From Poa pratensis (taxonomy: Eukaryota > Streptophyta > Magnoliopsida > Poales > Poaceae): DNA of 64,000 bases. The stretch's first letter is position 1; each line of letters begins with the position of its first letter. The position numbers were made by a program, and so were the translations under genes. Location of the stretch: positions 1,827,423-1,891,422 of the forward strand of contig CAMZMU010000081.1 in assembly GCA_947311845.1 (NCBI GenBank), read 5' to 3'. Of this stretch, positions 47,183 to 58,116 are shown piece by piece. Below the pieces are notes generated by a model. That model was not told the origin of the DNA, searched no databases, and saw nothing but the letters and a program-made list of their open reading frames with translations.

Positions 47183-48573
47183 TTATTGTCTTAACGACAC
47201 ATACAAAATAAGAGTCTTTGTCGCCGGCGCGCCACTGCCCCCTCCGCCGGCGCCAGGCCGCGTGGAAGCTGCCTCTGCTCCAGCCAAGTTGAGGTTAGGG
47301 TCACCTCCTCTGGCTCCAAAGCCGTCAAGGTCTAGCTTGTATTCTGCCATCTTCCCCATCGCCGTCACTGGTGTGCCACCAGCCCCACCACTGTCACCGG
47401 TCTCCATGTCATAAGCCTCCCAGGCCGCCGCCTCACTCGTATCAGGTTTATCGGGAGGAACGGCTTCGAATCGAGCAGTTCAGGTGTTGTGAAGCGTGTG
47501 TAGCTGGTCCTGACAAGCGTCCATGTGTTAGTTCTCATGGCTACATCATTCGAGCTGGAATTGAGACAAGAAAATAGTGATGAATCTAAAATAGTGCAAA
47601 TACATGACTCATACAATTTAAATAATGACATCTCGTGTACCATTCTGCTTCAGCTTTATGGCCACATTCTACCTATAAAGAGTTCCTTCTTGCATTCGTC
47701 AATGTCGTGTTGTATCTGCATCTTTGGTGACACGAGAAAAACAATCAACAATATTTCCAACAACCCTCTTATTCTCTAATATAAAAGTATCGCAGACTAG
47801 AACAATTTCAACGGATCTTGAGAACCAATTCTTTTGTGCACAAAGTTTGATGCATCAAATATCATAATCATAGAGAACTAGTAACCTACTTGTTCAGGAA
47901 TGCAGTGATAAATTATTTTGAAATCAAAAAGGACATGTACAACTATCAACTGTGGTTTATAGCAGTATGGCACAATCAGCTACGAAATTCGTTCCGGGGA
48001 TTAAGAAATCCCTGAAAACCAAGAACCAACTATCCTTTCTTATTATTTCGAACTTTATGTAAAAAAAACTTTAATTTTTCTATCAATGCGGGAGCAAATA
48101 TCTGAAATAATAACAATGCTGCATAATATCCAATCGGAAATAGAAGTACCTGAAATGGCTATTGCGCAGCCCTCCCTGTGTTGATCCGGATCTTGCTGCA
48201 TGGAAAAGAGGATCCAGCTGAGGAAGCGGCAACCTCTGGGATGGAAACAGGGGCCTTGGGATCCACTCGAGGAGCTGTAGCCACCGTTGCTAGAACTCCA
48301 TTGACGCCACAAGAGAGAAGAGAGATGGGGTGAGGGAAGGATCTTCGCCGTTCCCCTCGATACACAGCGTCGTCGCTGCTGAGTTCATCGATTTGGGAAC
48401 TAGGGTTGAGAGGGAATAGAGGGTACAGAAATACAATACAGAGGAAAACGGGGTCTTACATGCAAAAATGCCCCACCACTTCCACAAATCTGATCTGTAC
48501 CACACGATTCACATCCAATGGTCCACCATACCAGATCCTTCCATCGCACACCACGCCGTGATCTCATACAAGT
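47183..48573 (-). CDS. Unidentified small gene, minus-strand copy (B), divergent from UMP1
   Basis: Starts about 55 bp from the UMP1 ATG. The leader contains CTCAACCCTAGTTCCCAAATC (typical plant 5' UTR wording). A last exon reads YDMETGDSGGAGGTPVTAMG and ends GAPATKTLILYVSLRQ with TAA at 47183, overlapped by AATAAA. An internal exon candidate lies at 48140-48300 (donor GTACTT about 48150). The exon set between is not resolved, so the coordinates mark the whole locus. Homologous blocks occur in inverted copy A (40709-46684), which supports a real gene. Product not recognised; Gly-rich, no domain seen. Confidence 0.35.
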
Positions 48574-48627
48574 TGCCCCCGAGCTTTCGAGTCTCTTCGG
48601 AAGGAAGCTCAGAGCTCCGCAGCGACG
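48574..48627. promoter_or_regulatory. Short bidirectional intergenic region between copy B and UMP1
   Basis: Only about 55 bp separate the homology limit of gene B from the UMP1 ATG, so leaders and core promoters must overlap. No TATA box is seen on the UMP1 side. The shared block 48390-48573 may itself be promoter sequence. Confidence 0.4.
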
Positions 48628-51600
48628 ATGGCGAGCATGGCGAAGAAGGAGATCGGCGGGACCCACGACGTGCTCCGCTTCGGCGTCAACGACAGCGTCA
48701 AGGGCGACCTCGCGCCGCCGCACCCGCTCCAGGCCACCATACACTCGGTAACCGCCCCCCTCCCTCCCCGATCTCCCCGCGAAACCCTAGCGCCGCTGAT
48801 TAACCCTTGTCGTTGCGCGACGCAGGAGACTAAGTTCTGGGAGGACAAGAAGAAGTTCGGGACGGAGGCCATCTACGGATCCGCCTTCAACATCCGCAGG
48901 GATCTCGACGCCCAAATCCTCGCCAGGTAGTGGCCGTTCGCTCGCTCGCTCCCTCCTTCCCCCCTCCCGGAAAAAAATTAGGGTTCTGATCTGGTGTCGT
49001 TTCCGTGAGTTGGAGTCCCTGGCAGCTGATGTTGGGAAAGCTGGTGTCGTTTCCGTGAGTTAGATAATTAATTTAGCGGTATCGTGTCTCAAAGAGTCCG
49101 TGGGAATTTGGGGGTGAACTTAACCAATGCTCTGAGGTCGAGATGTGTTGATATTTTTGTGGTCGGTAGTGTTATGCCAGCTTTCCCGTGTGCACATTAT
49201 TTTGCTTGGCTTTCTTTGCTGCATGAAAGAGCAGAGAAGATTCAGAGTGTTTTTGGTTGTGTGCTGCCACTGTTTGAGAGCAGAGAGGATAAGCGGGTAT
49301 AGATTTGTTTTTCTGATAAATTTGCAGCCTACCGGAGCTATTGAATGTTCAAAAATTTACCGTGGTTATGGTCCTGGGAATCGAATTATTTGTCTCGATA
49401 AAGAAGTCGAGCATTAGGCCATTAACAGCTGCTTTTTAGAATATTTTTGAATATTTAGATTTGTAGTTATATGAAGTCAATACAATATTGTTGAGATTAT
49501 TGAGTTTGACTGCATACTCCTCAACTTGCCATTCATCGTTTCTCATCTAGCTGGTTCATGTGGAGTAGGAGTTTCTCTTTTCAGATCGCAACATTGCATT
49601 TCTTATGAATTCACGGTGTTTACCTATTAGCTAGCAATGAAATTGTTGTAGCAATCTCTGTCAGGTTTCTTTGAGTATGAGTACCAATAATGAAAATTAT
49701 TGATCATCCAATATTTTACTGGATTATGTTTCGAGTTATTAACAACACTGGAATATATTGGCCCGATGGTTTGCTCAAGAATTTTGTGCCGCTGCCTCTG
49801 CTTGGTAATATGAAAAAACGCAATGTTGCCATTGAATTTGTTCAATAAAACTGTTCTATTTTCCTTTTGGGATATACATTATAATGCAGATTGGCAAATG
49901 GGTATATGGTAAAACTTCAAAGCAATCCAGGTCTTCTTGACAACCTTTTGCTCTTGCGTTAGATATGAAAATATATATAAAATAGGATTTTATTTTGGAC
50001 GAGGGAGCATAAGCAAATGGTTTACACCCAAATGATTTTGATCAAATATCACTTAAACATACTCGTGCTCATGGCGCAACGCATTATCTTTCCCTCGGCT
50101 CAATGCGTTGAAATGTTAGAATATTCGTCATGCATAATGTTTATATGTGTGAAGTAGGCACTAGGCAGCAATTGAGCTACTGTGTGGATACCTGGCCTAC
50201 CAATATGTGCCTGTTTTCATGGGTTTTGCATCAGATAGTTAAACAGTCTTTGTAAATAGTAGTAGAATAGAATTTATTGATGTTAATCTTTTTCTTTTAC
50301 TGCAAATCCAGTGCTCGTATTTCCATATGCAATTTAGTGCTGATGGTCTGTTGTTTATCATTAGCTCCGTTTTTGGTAATAGTTAGTTTACACAATGTTG
50401 TTTTTTCCTGCCACCATATAAACAAGATAAGTACTTATTACGAGGCACTACATTGGTTCTTTTGCTGCATGGTTCATTGTGCATCTAAAATTGCATGCTT
50501 TCTTATGTTAGCTAATTTGCTGCATGGTTCATTGTGCATCTAAAATTGCATGCTTTCTTATGTTAGCGAATTGTTGCAATCTGTGACTGTTGCATGAGGT
50601 GGTCTTCTGTTAATCTTCCATAGGATGCTGTTAAAGACACACGGTTAATTGTATCTAGAATCAAGAATATGATCGAACAAATGCAATGGTTGCTATAATA
50701 GGATGGTATTCAAGATAATGTTCATGTAGAAATACAAAGGATAACTTGGAATGCCTGGATCTCTTGCTTTATTTGATTGGACAATCATATCTTTAGGTTT
50801 TTCTTATTCACATTTTCCTTGTGACAAACAATAAGTACAAGAATGCAGAGAGCAAAGAGGGCAGCATACGGATGCACCTCTTATCTTGTTTCGACCTTTC
50901 TTTTGAATACCTTAAGCACTTGTCTCCAATTGGCTTTCTGGAAATTTAAATAGGTGATATGTGTTAATAATGCTTGTCTGGCGGCATTTTGTATTGACAG
51001 ATTTAAATTTTGAATACCCTAAGCACTTGTCTCTAATTGGCTTTCTGTAAATTCGAATAGGTGATATCTGTTAAAATGTTTGTCTGACAGCATTCTGTAT
51101 TGACAGGTTCCAAAGGCCCCCAGGTACTGGGCCATCATCTATGCTAGGATATGAGGCAATGACAGGTTCCTTGGATGATTTTGGATTTGAAGATTATCTC
51201 AACAGTAAGTATTGCTTTCCTTTTGTTCGCCATCAATCCTCTTGCTTGCTGCAAGCGTTTGTGCCATAACTTTCTAATTTATGTACTACCACATCCCAGT
51301 TAAGGAGTACTGTTATCTCTAACTCTTTTAAGCTTTGTATCGGCAGTAGTTCTTTTGCTGACGGTCGAATGCGTTTGAGCAAATCATCTGATCTGATATG
51401 GCCTTTGAAGACAGAAGTTCTTGAAAAATCAAGTTTTGTGAATATTTTAAAATGCTGTGTTGCCCACATACTTCCGTCTAGCTACTGCAAGTAATACATA
51501 GTGTGTGCTGTAAGATATATTCAGAGAGGTGACGATAATTATTTTATATGGTAAGTAACTTGGTACTCAGAATGATTTTTCTAAGGAATCTATTTAACAA

Positions 51601-54600
51601 CAAGCATCAAAAGCTTTCACAAATTTGTGGCTCTATAAATGATCCAAGCTTGTGCCTTTTAGTTTAACTAGCTAATTGCCCAACGGGGAATGAATATTGT
51701 ATCAGGTTAGCCCATGACTGCGTCCATCATTTTTATATCAGGATGTTATGTCGATTTACAAACAATGTCTTTGTCATTTCGCATTCGTCAAGATAACAAA
51801 GGGATAACTGTTTTACATCTCTGGCGTCTCACAAAGAAGAAACTGAACAAAGGCTCTCTCTTCCTCTCTTGGTCCAATTAGCAAGAAATCGTGTACTTAT
51901 TTTTCTGCAGGAGAGGTAGGCATGAGAAAATGAGATAAGGGGGGGTCATCTTGAAGGGGAGTAGTAGCTCGAATCATTTTATTAGCTGACGCAACAACAC
52001 CATCACTCTCCAGACATTACAAGCTAAAGTACAAAGCTGCAAATCTGTTCAGGTTTCTTTACAAATATATACCCTGCTATCTATAGAATCAGAAGTTATG
52101 TAGAAAGGTCTCTCCTTGAGATCAATGTAGTACTCCTCGGGTAAAGAACACATAATAAGAGATTTTGTCAATGTAAAAGCACTTTCAGTTCATTAATCCA
52201 GTACTCATAATTATATAATTTCAAACATTTACTTTCCTATGTCAAAAACACAGAGCAAAACTTTCTTTTGAATTGCAGAAAACTTGGCGTGAATAGATTT
52301 GAGTGATATTTTCAGAAAACGTTGCCTAGCTGGACACCATCAGGTTTGAATGTCATGTAGGTCTGGTCAACCTCCCGCAGAACACAAAAAATCTAATTAA
52401 GCAATATCTCATAGTTAACAAGCTAGAAAGTGATGTTTCTTCGTCTACTTTAATTGGAAAAGTAACATCTAGCATGCTAACGGGATGAGCCAAGTAACTA
52501 CTCTGAAATGAAACAACATCTACTATACCTTTCAGCATGAAGTACAACGTAATCTGCAATATAAGGAGACACGATTTATCCAAATTAGGGATACTTCAGT
52601 TATTGGTCTTCTTGGAGTATTTTCTTGGCTCAGCCTAACATAATATATAGAGGACCAAATCATGTCACAGTTCAGATAAAATTTAGGTACCTGGTTGGTC
52701 TCAACATGATAAATGATTTCTCATACAGTCCCTAAAATAACAAATATTAAACTGTGAAGATGATGATATCGGGTTTTGTTTAGATGTGTGGATACATGGT
52801 TCGTTGGGTTTATTTCATTGGATACCACTATTGGCTACAAGTAAATGCTTTCGGTACACTGAGTTAATAACCTTCTTTCAAAAACAAATACTGATAAAGC
52901 ATGTCTTATCCATTTGGAATATGTTGGTTGTCAGGGACTCTCTCCCTGACCCCTCTCGTCTTCTCCGCCAACCTCCTTGAGAGTCGCCAGTGAGAAACCG
53001 GCCCGTTCCCCTCGCCTCTCCGGCGGCCTTGCCGGCCGGCGTGGTAGAGAGAACACGGCGCGGGCTGTACAGAGTAGTCTAGGTTTAGTCTAAGTTTGGG
53101 GCTTGTCCTCGTGTGCCTCTATGGCGTCTTTTTCTTCTTTTTCTCTCTCCTTGGCTGGTCTCCGGCGACTCGCAGCGACGCTGGAGCCAGGCCTCTTCTT
53201 CTGCTTGACAGATCCATGGTGGATCTCTCGCGGGGAAGGAGCTGGTCAAGGCCAGATCAATAATATCGCTTGCCGTACCTGTGGCTTTGCAGATCGAGAG
53301 ATGGAGCGATGTGCCTTCCTCTGACCGGCCGTGGCGGCGAGGGGAGGAAGACGTGTTGCTGCTCTACTTCAAGATCAGTGGAGTGGCTCTGGGCTGGTGC
53401 GTCCTTGCGTTCGAGCGCGGCGTGGGACGACGACTGCGATGCATCTCCGGCAGGCTTCCATGGCGGAAGCAGAAGCAGGAGTTGTTCGAGGTCAGCTCCG
53501 TCATCAAGCGCTGCTGCCAATTCTTCGAGCGAGGGGTGCGGTGGCTGCATCTTCCTCTGGCCGGCCGTGGTGGCGAGGGGCGGAAGAGTAGCTGCTACTC
53601 TACTTCTGCTTCGGTGAGGAGGCTTTCGTTGCATCTTCGAGCACCACACGCGGTGACCAAGCTTGTCGCCGCGATCCTTGGCCAAAAGGGTGGCCGTTCT
53701 TCAACCTCCACATCGGAGGCCTGCTCGATCCGGCGCCGGAGCTCGGCGTCTCGAAGCAGCCAAGTGGTTCGTCCCCGGCTGCGGCGAGGTTGCCGGCGTC
53801 TGATCGCTCGCCGGCAGGGAGAGACCGAGTGCCTCACTGTGCTCCGATCTCGGCGTTTGCGCGCCTGGAGGTCGCCGGCGACTGGCGGCGGAGAAGACCT
53901 AGGACCTGATTGCATTCCTCTTTTTAGTTCTAGGGTCTGTTTTATAAAAGTGCAGGGCCTTTCTTCGAATTTTAGGTTTTCCTGGGCAATAGATGTAAAA
54001 GGCCTATGTAAAATTTGTACCCGCCCCCCTGAGTTATAAAAATGCAGCACTGGGGTCCTTGGACCCCAAACCTTATACAAAAAAAAAAGAAAAAAAAAAG
54101 ATAAAGCATGTCTTGACTAACAGGGATCAAATGAATGAGATGAGATTACTGAGTATCATTTTTCACTATTAAATTCTTCGAACTTGAGAAAGCTTTTTTG
54201 AGACCTCCTATGATTGCAGAAGATCATACTTATTTTCTTTAAAGTACACCAGATCTGTACCATCTTTTTGGGAACCACGTATAACAAAATGATCTAAAAC
54301 CAGAAAGATTTGTACTGTTCTTTTCTAACGTGAAAGAATACATCTCAATGTTGAATTAATAATGTAGCTGCTAGGACCTAGGCAAGCCTGGACGACGTCC
54401 AGGATAGGGCAGCTCCCTAAGGTGGACATGGCCCAGAGTGTGTTGGTGTTGGGGTGGCAAGGACCTGGAAGCAGAGAGATAGGTGAAACGGTACATGTCA
54501 CTTATGAGACTATTGGTGCCAACAACACAACATGGTAGTGGTGGGCAGTAAATTATAGGTGGGTAATTAGTTTTATTCAGTAGGACATACATTACCACTT

Positions 54601-55508
54601 ATGGCGGGCCGCAGTGCCCGACGTCCCGAACGAATGCATCATCTTGCCCGCCGGTGTAGCCGGCCGCTCGCTTCTCTGTTGCTTGTGCTTCTTCTCCGAG
54701 GCACAAGGGCTCGCCTCGGGGAGGTATAAGGGTTATCGAGCTCGCCTCCGACCTCGCCTGTCCCAGGCCGGCGGCTACTGCGAGTCTCCCATCGGGTCGA
54801 CGTTGTGGTTCAGAAGAGAGAAGAGCGGGTCAGGTGGAGGTGGATGGATAAGGGTTCGATCGTGGGTTGATCCTGTATTAATGTTGATTGATGATGGGTT
54901 TTGTTGTTAGTTGTTGAGATAAATTGAGATAAACATGGGTGTTTGTTTTTGCTAGCTGGAGTTGAACGTGAGCAGAGAGATAAGTGGTGAGACGTGTGCA
55001 TGTTTTTAGGATCGTCCTGCTATTTTGTTGAGATCGGAGGCGGAGTGGCATTTTTCTTGTACTTCTGTGCATGTGTGACACCAGACATTCACCACGGACT
55101 GAGCTTTAATAGTAAAGACTAGCTCACTTTGGCACGGTTTATGTTGCAGGGTCTGCTTGTCCATTAATTATCATTTGCGCTTACCATTTGAATCCTGCTT
55201 CAGTAGCTTTGCACGCTAAGTCGCCAACTTTCTTGTTACAAGATCCAACTAACCCTTTTCTATGTCGTTAGAAATGTCTTTAGTTTTTTGCTTTGTCAGT
55301 TTTCTTCTCCACTTTTGTCGTTGCTAGTTACAACTAACCCTTTTCTCTATTGCTTGAAATGCCTTTAGTTCTTGCGTTAATATTCTTCTTTCCTTGGCTA
55401 TTTGCAGTGCCCCAAGACTCTGACAGCCTTCGTATTCCGGACATGCACCATGGGATGGAGGTTCGCCTTGGCCTGTCGAAGGGACCTGTCCACCCTAAAT
55501 TCATTTGA
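48628..55508 (+). CDS. UMP1: Proteasome maturation factor UMP1
   Basis: Four exons: 48628-48747, 48826-48926, 51107-51204, 55408-55508 (420 bp, 139 aa, the normal length for UMP1); all introns GT..AG. The product starts MASMAKKEIGGTHDVLRFG and includes HPLQATIHSETKFWEDKK (exons 1-2), FQRPPGTGPSSMLGYEAM (exon 3) and HHGMEVRLGLSKGPVHPKF (exon 4), all conserved in plant UMP1/POMP. The family is a short-lived chaperone that joins half-proteasomes, helps beta-subunit maturation and is the first substrate of the new 20S particle. No stop or frameshift, so it looks functional. Intron 2 (2.2 kb) has a duplicated acceptor; intron 3 (4.2 kb) holds a retroposon. A snoRNA cluster follows the stop codon. 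Confidence 0.95.
50461..50570 (+). repeat. 55-bp tandem repeat (two copies)
   Basis: Units 50461-50515 and 50516-50570 differ at one base (GCTAA against GCGAA). Within UMP1 intron 2. Confidence 0.95.
50901..51106 (+). repeat. Duplicated 3' end of UMP1 intron 2, including the splice acceptor
   Basis: 50901-51000 and 51008-51106 are copies (about 88 percent by eye), each running from TTTTGAATACC to TGTATTGACAG. The second TGACAG is the true acceptor (exon 3 starts 51107). The first, at 51000, is an equally good AG with the same upstream pyrimidines. Confidence 0.9.
51205..55407 (+). other. UMP1 intron 3
   Basis: 4203 bp, containing the poly(A) retroposon at 52908-54099 and possibly a worn Helitron (about 51668-55118, minus). 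GC-rich pieces near 54600-54800 are unassigned. Confidence 0.8.
52908..54099 (+). mobile_element. Poly(A) retroposon with 15-bp target-site duplication
   Basis: GATAAAGCATGTCTT occurs at 52893-52907 and 54100-54114. Between them lie 1192 bp of GC-rich sequence ending in a hairpin (GGGGTCC TT GGACCCC, about 54051-54066) and an A-rich tail (54078-54099). This is the mark of LINE-driven reverse transcription. It contains an internal degenerate duplication (GGCCGTGG(C/T)GGCGAGGGG at about 53325 and 53566). An open frame (53281-54039) has no known domain. It is either a non-autonomous LINE-derived family or a processed transcript; I cannot decide. Confidence 0.8.
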
Positions 55509-55950
55509 TTCTACCCATGTATGCGACATGCTGTATTCCTTGTCGAGCATTTATACCAGTTCACTAGACTGTATCATGGATTGGTGAAACGCGAGAACTA
55601 AGGTGTATTGCATCAGTTTGATTTTCTTAACATCGATTGTAATGTCACTGCTGTAATGTCACTATGTTCTTAAATCTTTTTCCATCTGTGTGAATGTTCT
55701 GATGCAATGCTAGGCTTCATTTTTTTTTGCTTCAGTTCATCTTTTATTTAGTGAGTGGTTATGTACCTGGTGATGATAAGTTTAAGGCTTGTTTCTAAGA
55801 GCTTTCGCCCAGGCTTGAGAGCTAATGTGGTTAGATCCTTCCTTGATGTCTGAGGGTATATTTGAACTTGCTAATGGTTGTCCTTTTCATTTCCTTGTCA
55901 GTCCATATTTTCAGGTTTCTGCATTTCAATTTTGTTTGCATTGTTCATTC
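55509..55950 (+). other. UMP1 3' UTR and spacer before the snoRNAs
   Basis: T-rich non-coding sequence; transcript end not determined. It could continue into the snoRNA cluster as one precursor. Confidence 0.5.
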
Positions 55951-56043
55951 TTGTCCGGTGATGAAAAATTTATATTCATACCATCTTTCGGGACTGATTG
56001 GTCGCTATGCTTCCATGCTGTCATTCTGCAATTCTGAGGCCAA
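55951..56043 (+). ncRNA. C/D-box snoRNA, copy 1
   Basis: C box GTGATGA (55958-55964), D' box CTGA (55994-55997), D box CTGA (56034-56037), terminal stem TTGTCC/GGCCAA with one mismatch. The guide before D' is ACCATCTTTCGGG, complementary to 25S rRNA CCCGAAAGATGGT. The base five positions from D' pairs with the G of CCCG, which is the position methylated in yeast as 25S Gm805 (guide snR39b). It should direct 2'-O-methylation with fibrillarin in the nucleolus. Confidence 0.85.
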
Positions 56044-56145
56044 ATTGAACATCTATTGTAGTCATTTGTTTTTGTTTACTTTTATTTATTTATTTGTCTG
56101 ATATTTATTTGTTTGGTATGCTCTCTGGTTCTTTTCTTTAATTTG

Positions 56146-56245
56146 CTGGACAATGATGAAAAACACGAACAAAACACACCATCTTTCGGGACTGATTGGT
56201 GCATTCTGTGTGCCATGCTGTCACATCTGCAATTCTGATGTCCAG
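56146..56245 (+). ncRNA. C/D-box snoRNA, copy 2 (best preserved)
   Basis: C box ATGATGA (56153-56159), D' CTGA (56192-56195), D CTGA (56235-56238), perfect 7-bp terminal stem CTGGACA/TGTCCAG. Guide CACCATCTTTCGGG pairs over 14 bases with the same 25S rRNA site as copy 1. 100 nt. Confidence 0.9.
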
Positions 56246-56338
56246 TCTCTTAATTTCTACCAAATTGAAGCCTTTTTGTTTCCGTCTTGAAATTGTTCTG
56301 CGTTCCTGGAAGTTTTGTTTCAGTGCTATTTGTTCATA

Positions 56339-56432
56339 GTTGTCCTGTGAGGAAAACCATATATCATACCATCTTTCGGGACTGATAAGCTGTGATGCGG
56401 CTATGCTGTCATTATGCAATTCTGAGGCGAAA
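56339..56432 (+). ncRNA. C/D-box snoRNA, copy 3
   Basis: Weak C box GTGAGGA (56347-56353; one change from the consensus RTGATGA), D' CTGA (56382-56385), D CTGA (56422-56425). The guide ACCATCTTTCGGG is intact. The terminal stem is weaker than in copies 1 and 2. Confidence 0.7.
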
Positions 56433-56494
56433 TTGAACAGAATTTGATGTTTTTTAATTGTTTGTCTTTCATTTCTTTTTTTCGTGTATTGTTT

Positions 56495-56585
56495 CTGGTG
56501 GGGTCTATATGAAAAACAACCATCTTTCGTGACTGATTGGCTTTACCAAGCCATGCTGTCACATCCACAATCCTGAGGTCTTCAT
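56495..56585 (+). pseudogene. C/D-box snoRNA, copy 4 (probably decayed)
   Basis: D' CTGA (56533-56536) and D CTGA (56573-56576) are kept and the body aligns, but the C box is TATATGAA and the guide has a G to T change (CTTTCGTGA), two bases from the D' box. Confidence 0.6.
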
Positions 56586-56699
56586 TTGCCCCTCTTGAAA
56601 ATTCTACAATTAACTTTGTTTTTCCTTATTTCTGGTATTGAAACTTTGTTTTGGTCTGTGTCTGAAGCTGCCACTACTTGTCAGTGTCTTTTTTTGTTC

Positions 56700-56830
56700 C
56701 TGTCCCGATGAGGTATATGGAGGCTGGAAACTATAATTGAAGAGCAACACAACAAAATTCAAAAATGATTTGGGACTGATTGGCTCTGGATAGTGTTAAA
56801 CTAATTGAATTCATTGCTTACTACATTATT
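56700..56830 (+). pseudogene. Possible fifth snoRNA relic
   Basis: CCGATGAGG (C-box-like, about 56706) and TTTGGGACTGATTGGCT (56769-56785) resemble the cluster unit, but the guide is changed and no D box is found. Confidence 0.35.
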
Positions 56831-58116
56831 TCTGTCTGCCCAAATTGTACAGCTATGACTTTTTGTCCATTGGAGTGATTTTGAGATGTTGAGACCCAAC
56901 TGGCTGCTACTGTTATGTTGTGTACTATTCTGTCATCATATCTCACAGCATTCAGTGAGAATGTGTCATTAAAATCCATTAATTTCGTTCAATAATACTT
57001 CAAACTGTTCTCTTTGAGAACCCCAAAAAATTTATAAAAAATTGCCCATATGAAGGAAATTGTGTAAGATCCTGTAATTTTGCCAGAAAACCTCACAGTT
57101 CTCTCTATGCAAACAAAACAGAAGGCTCTTACTGGCTTCGACCAGGCTTGAAGTGACATAATGAACTTTTGATATATTTTTGTGAAATAAAATCTATTTG
57201 ACAGCATGTAAATCCTTAGTCACTAGGCAAGAAAGCTTAATTAACAATAAAAACAGTACAATTTAGAAAAAAAAAAGGATGGCAAGTTTATAGGTTAAGG
57301 AAGGCATCTAACAAATATTTTTCAGTTTACTATTCACTTATGTGGGTTCTACTCTCTTTCACTCAATTCTATTGTGGATGCCGAGGTTTGAAGCCACGTA
57401 CAATGCATGTATCCCTCGATTGTCAACGCCTCGCAACCGCATTTACCCGATGATCATTTCAGTGAGAAGGTGCCCCTTTGCTTCATATGAAGGCTTCGAG
57501 TGTGGTCATGATCCCCGCCTTGAGGACATGGAGATGATTGTGTGAGACGACGTTGATTGAATGCTATGAGACACAATGAGATTCTAAATTTTGGTGCACA
57601 CATTTGATTTTACTCTATAATTTTGTTAAGGAAATCTATTTGACTTTTGATTCAGAAAAGATGATGCAATGGTGTCTCATAAATCTTGATTCATGTTGAG
57701 TTCTTACAGGATAAAAGGTCTGTTGTTAGAACTAAGACATGGTTAAATTACGAAGTAGCATATGAATGCACTGTCGCATAATCTACATAGGTATAGAAGT
57801 ATATGGCTGCTTCGGAAGTGGTGAGTGTGGTTGGACTGAGCAGGTTTTTCCGAGCATGCGTGGTTTTCCTTTATAGATCTCTTGACTTTAAGGCCCATGC
57901 TAGGCGAAGTTTTGAGTCTCACTCCATCGCCGAACATATATTTCACCGTTATCATAAGATACGAAAGTTTTGCAAAGAACATACAGATCTCAATTTGGAA
58001 TATCTGTTGACTAAATTCCTCTTCCATTGGCATGCATAGTCGAAGCACCAGGAGGCTAGTGGTGTTAGATCAAAAATGCAAACTAGATTATTTGATCTCT
58101 AGTGCAAGTGGGAAAC
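56831..58116. other. Intergenic, no gene called
   Basis: Two short open frames (57342-57545 and 57803-58039) have no recognisable domain or splice context. Nothing else is supported. Confidence 0.4.

Larger units (their letters stand above)
48927..51106 (+). other. UMP1 intron 2
   Basis: 2180 bp, AT-rich, apparently without large transposons; contains a 55-bp tandem repeat (50461-50570) and the duplicated 3' splice region (50901-51106). Confidence 0.85.

Noticed and set aside
53281..54039. A 252-residue open frame in UMP1 intron 3
   Set aside because: Inside the poly(A) retroposon, GC-rich, no domain; the antisense frames are as long. Kept only as part of the mobile element.
57342..58048. 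Short frames on both strands (for example 57342-57545, 57803-58039)
   Set aside because: No homology that I recognise and no splice context; likely chance.
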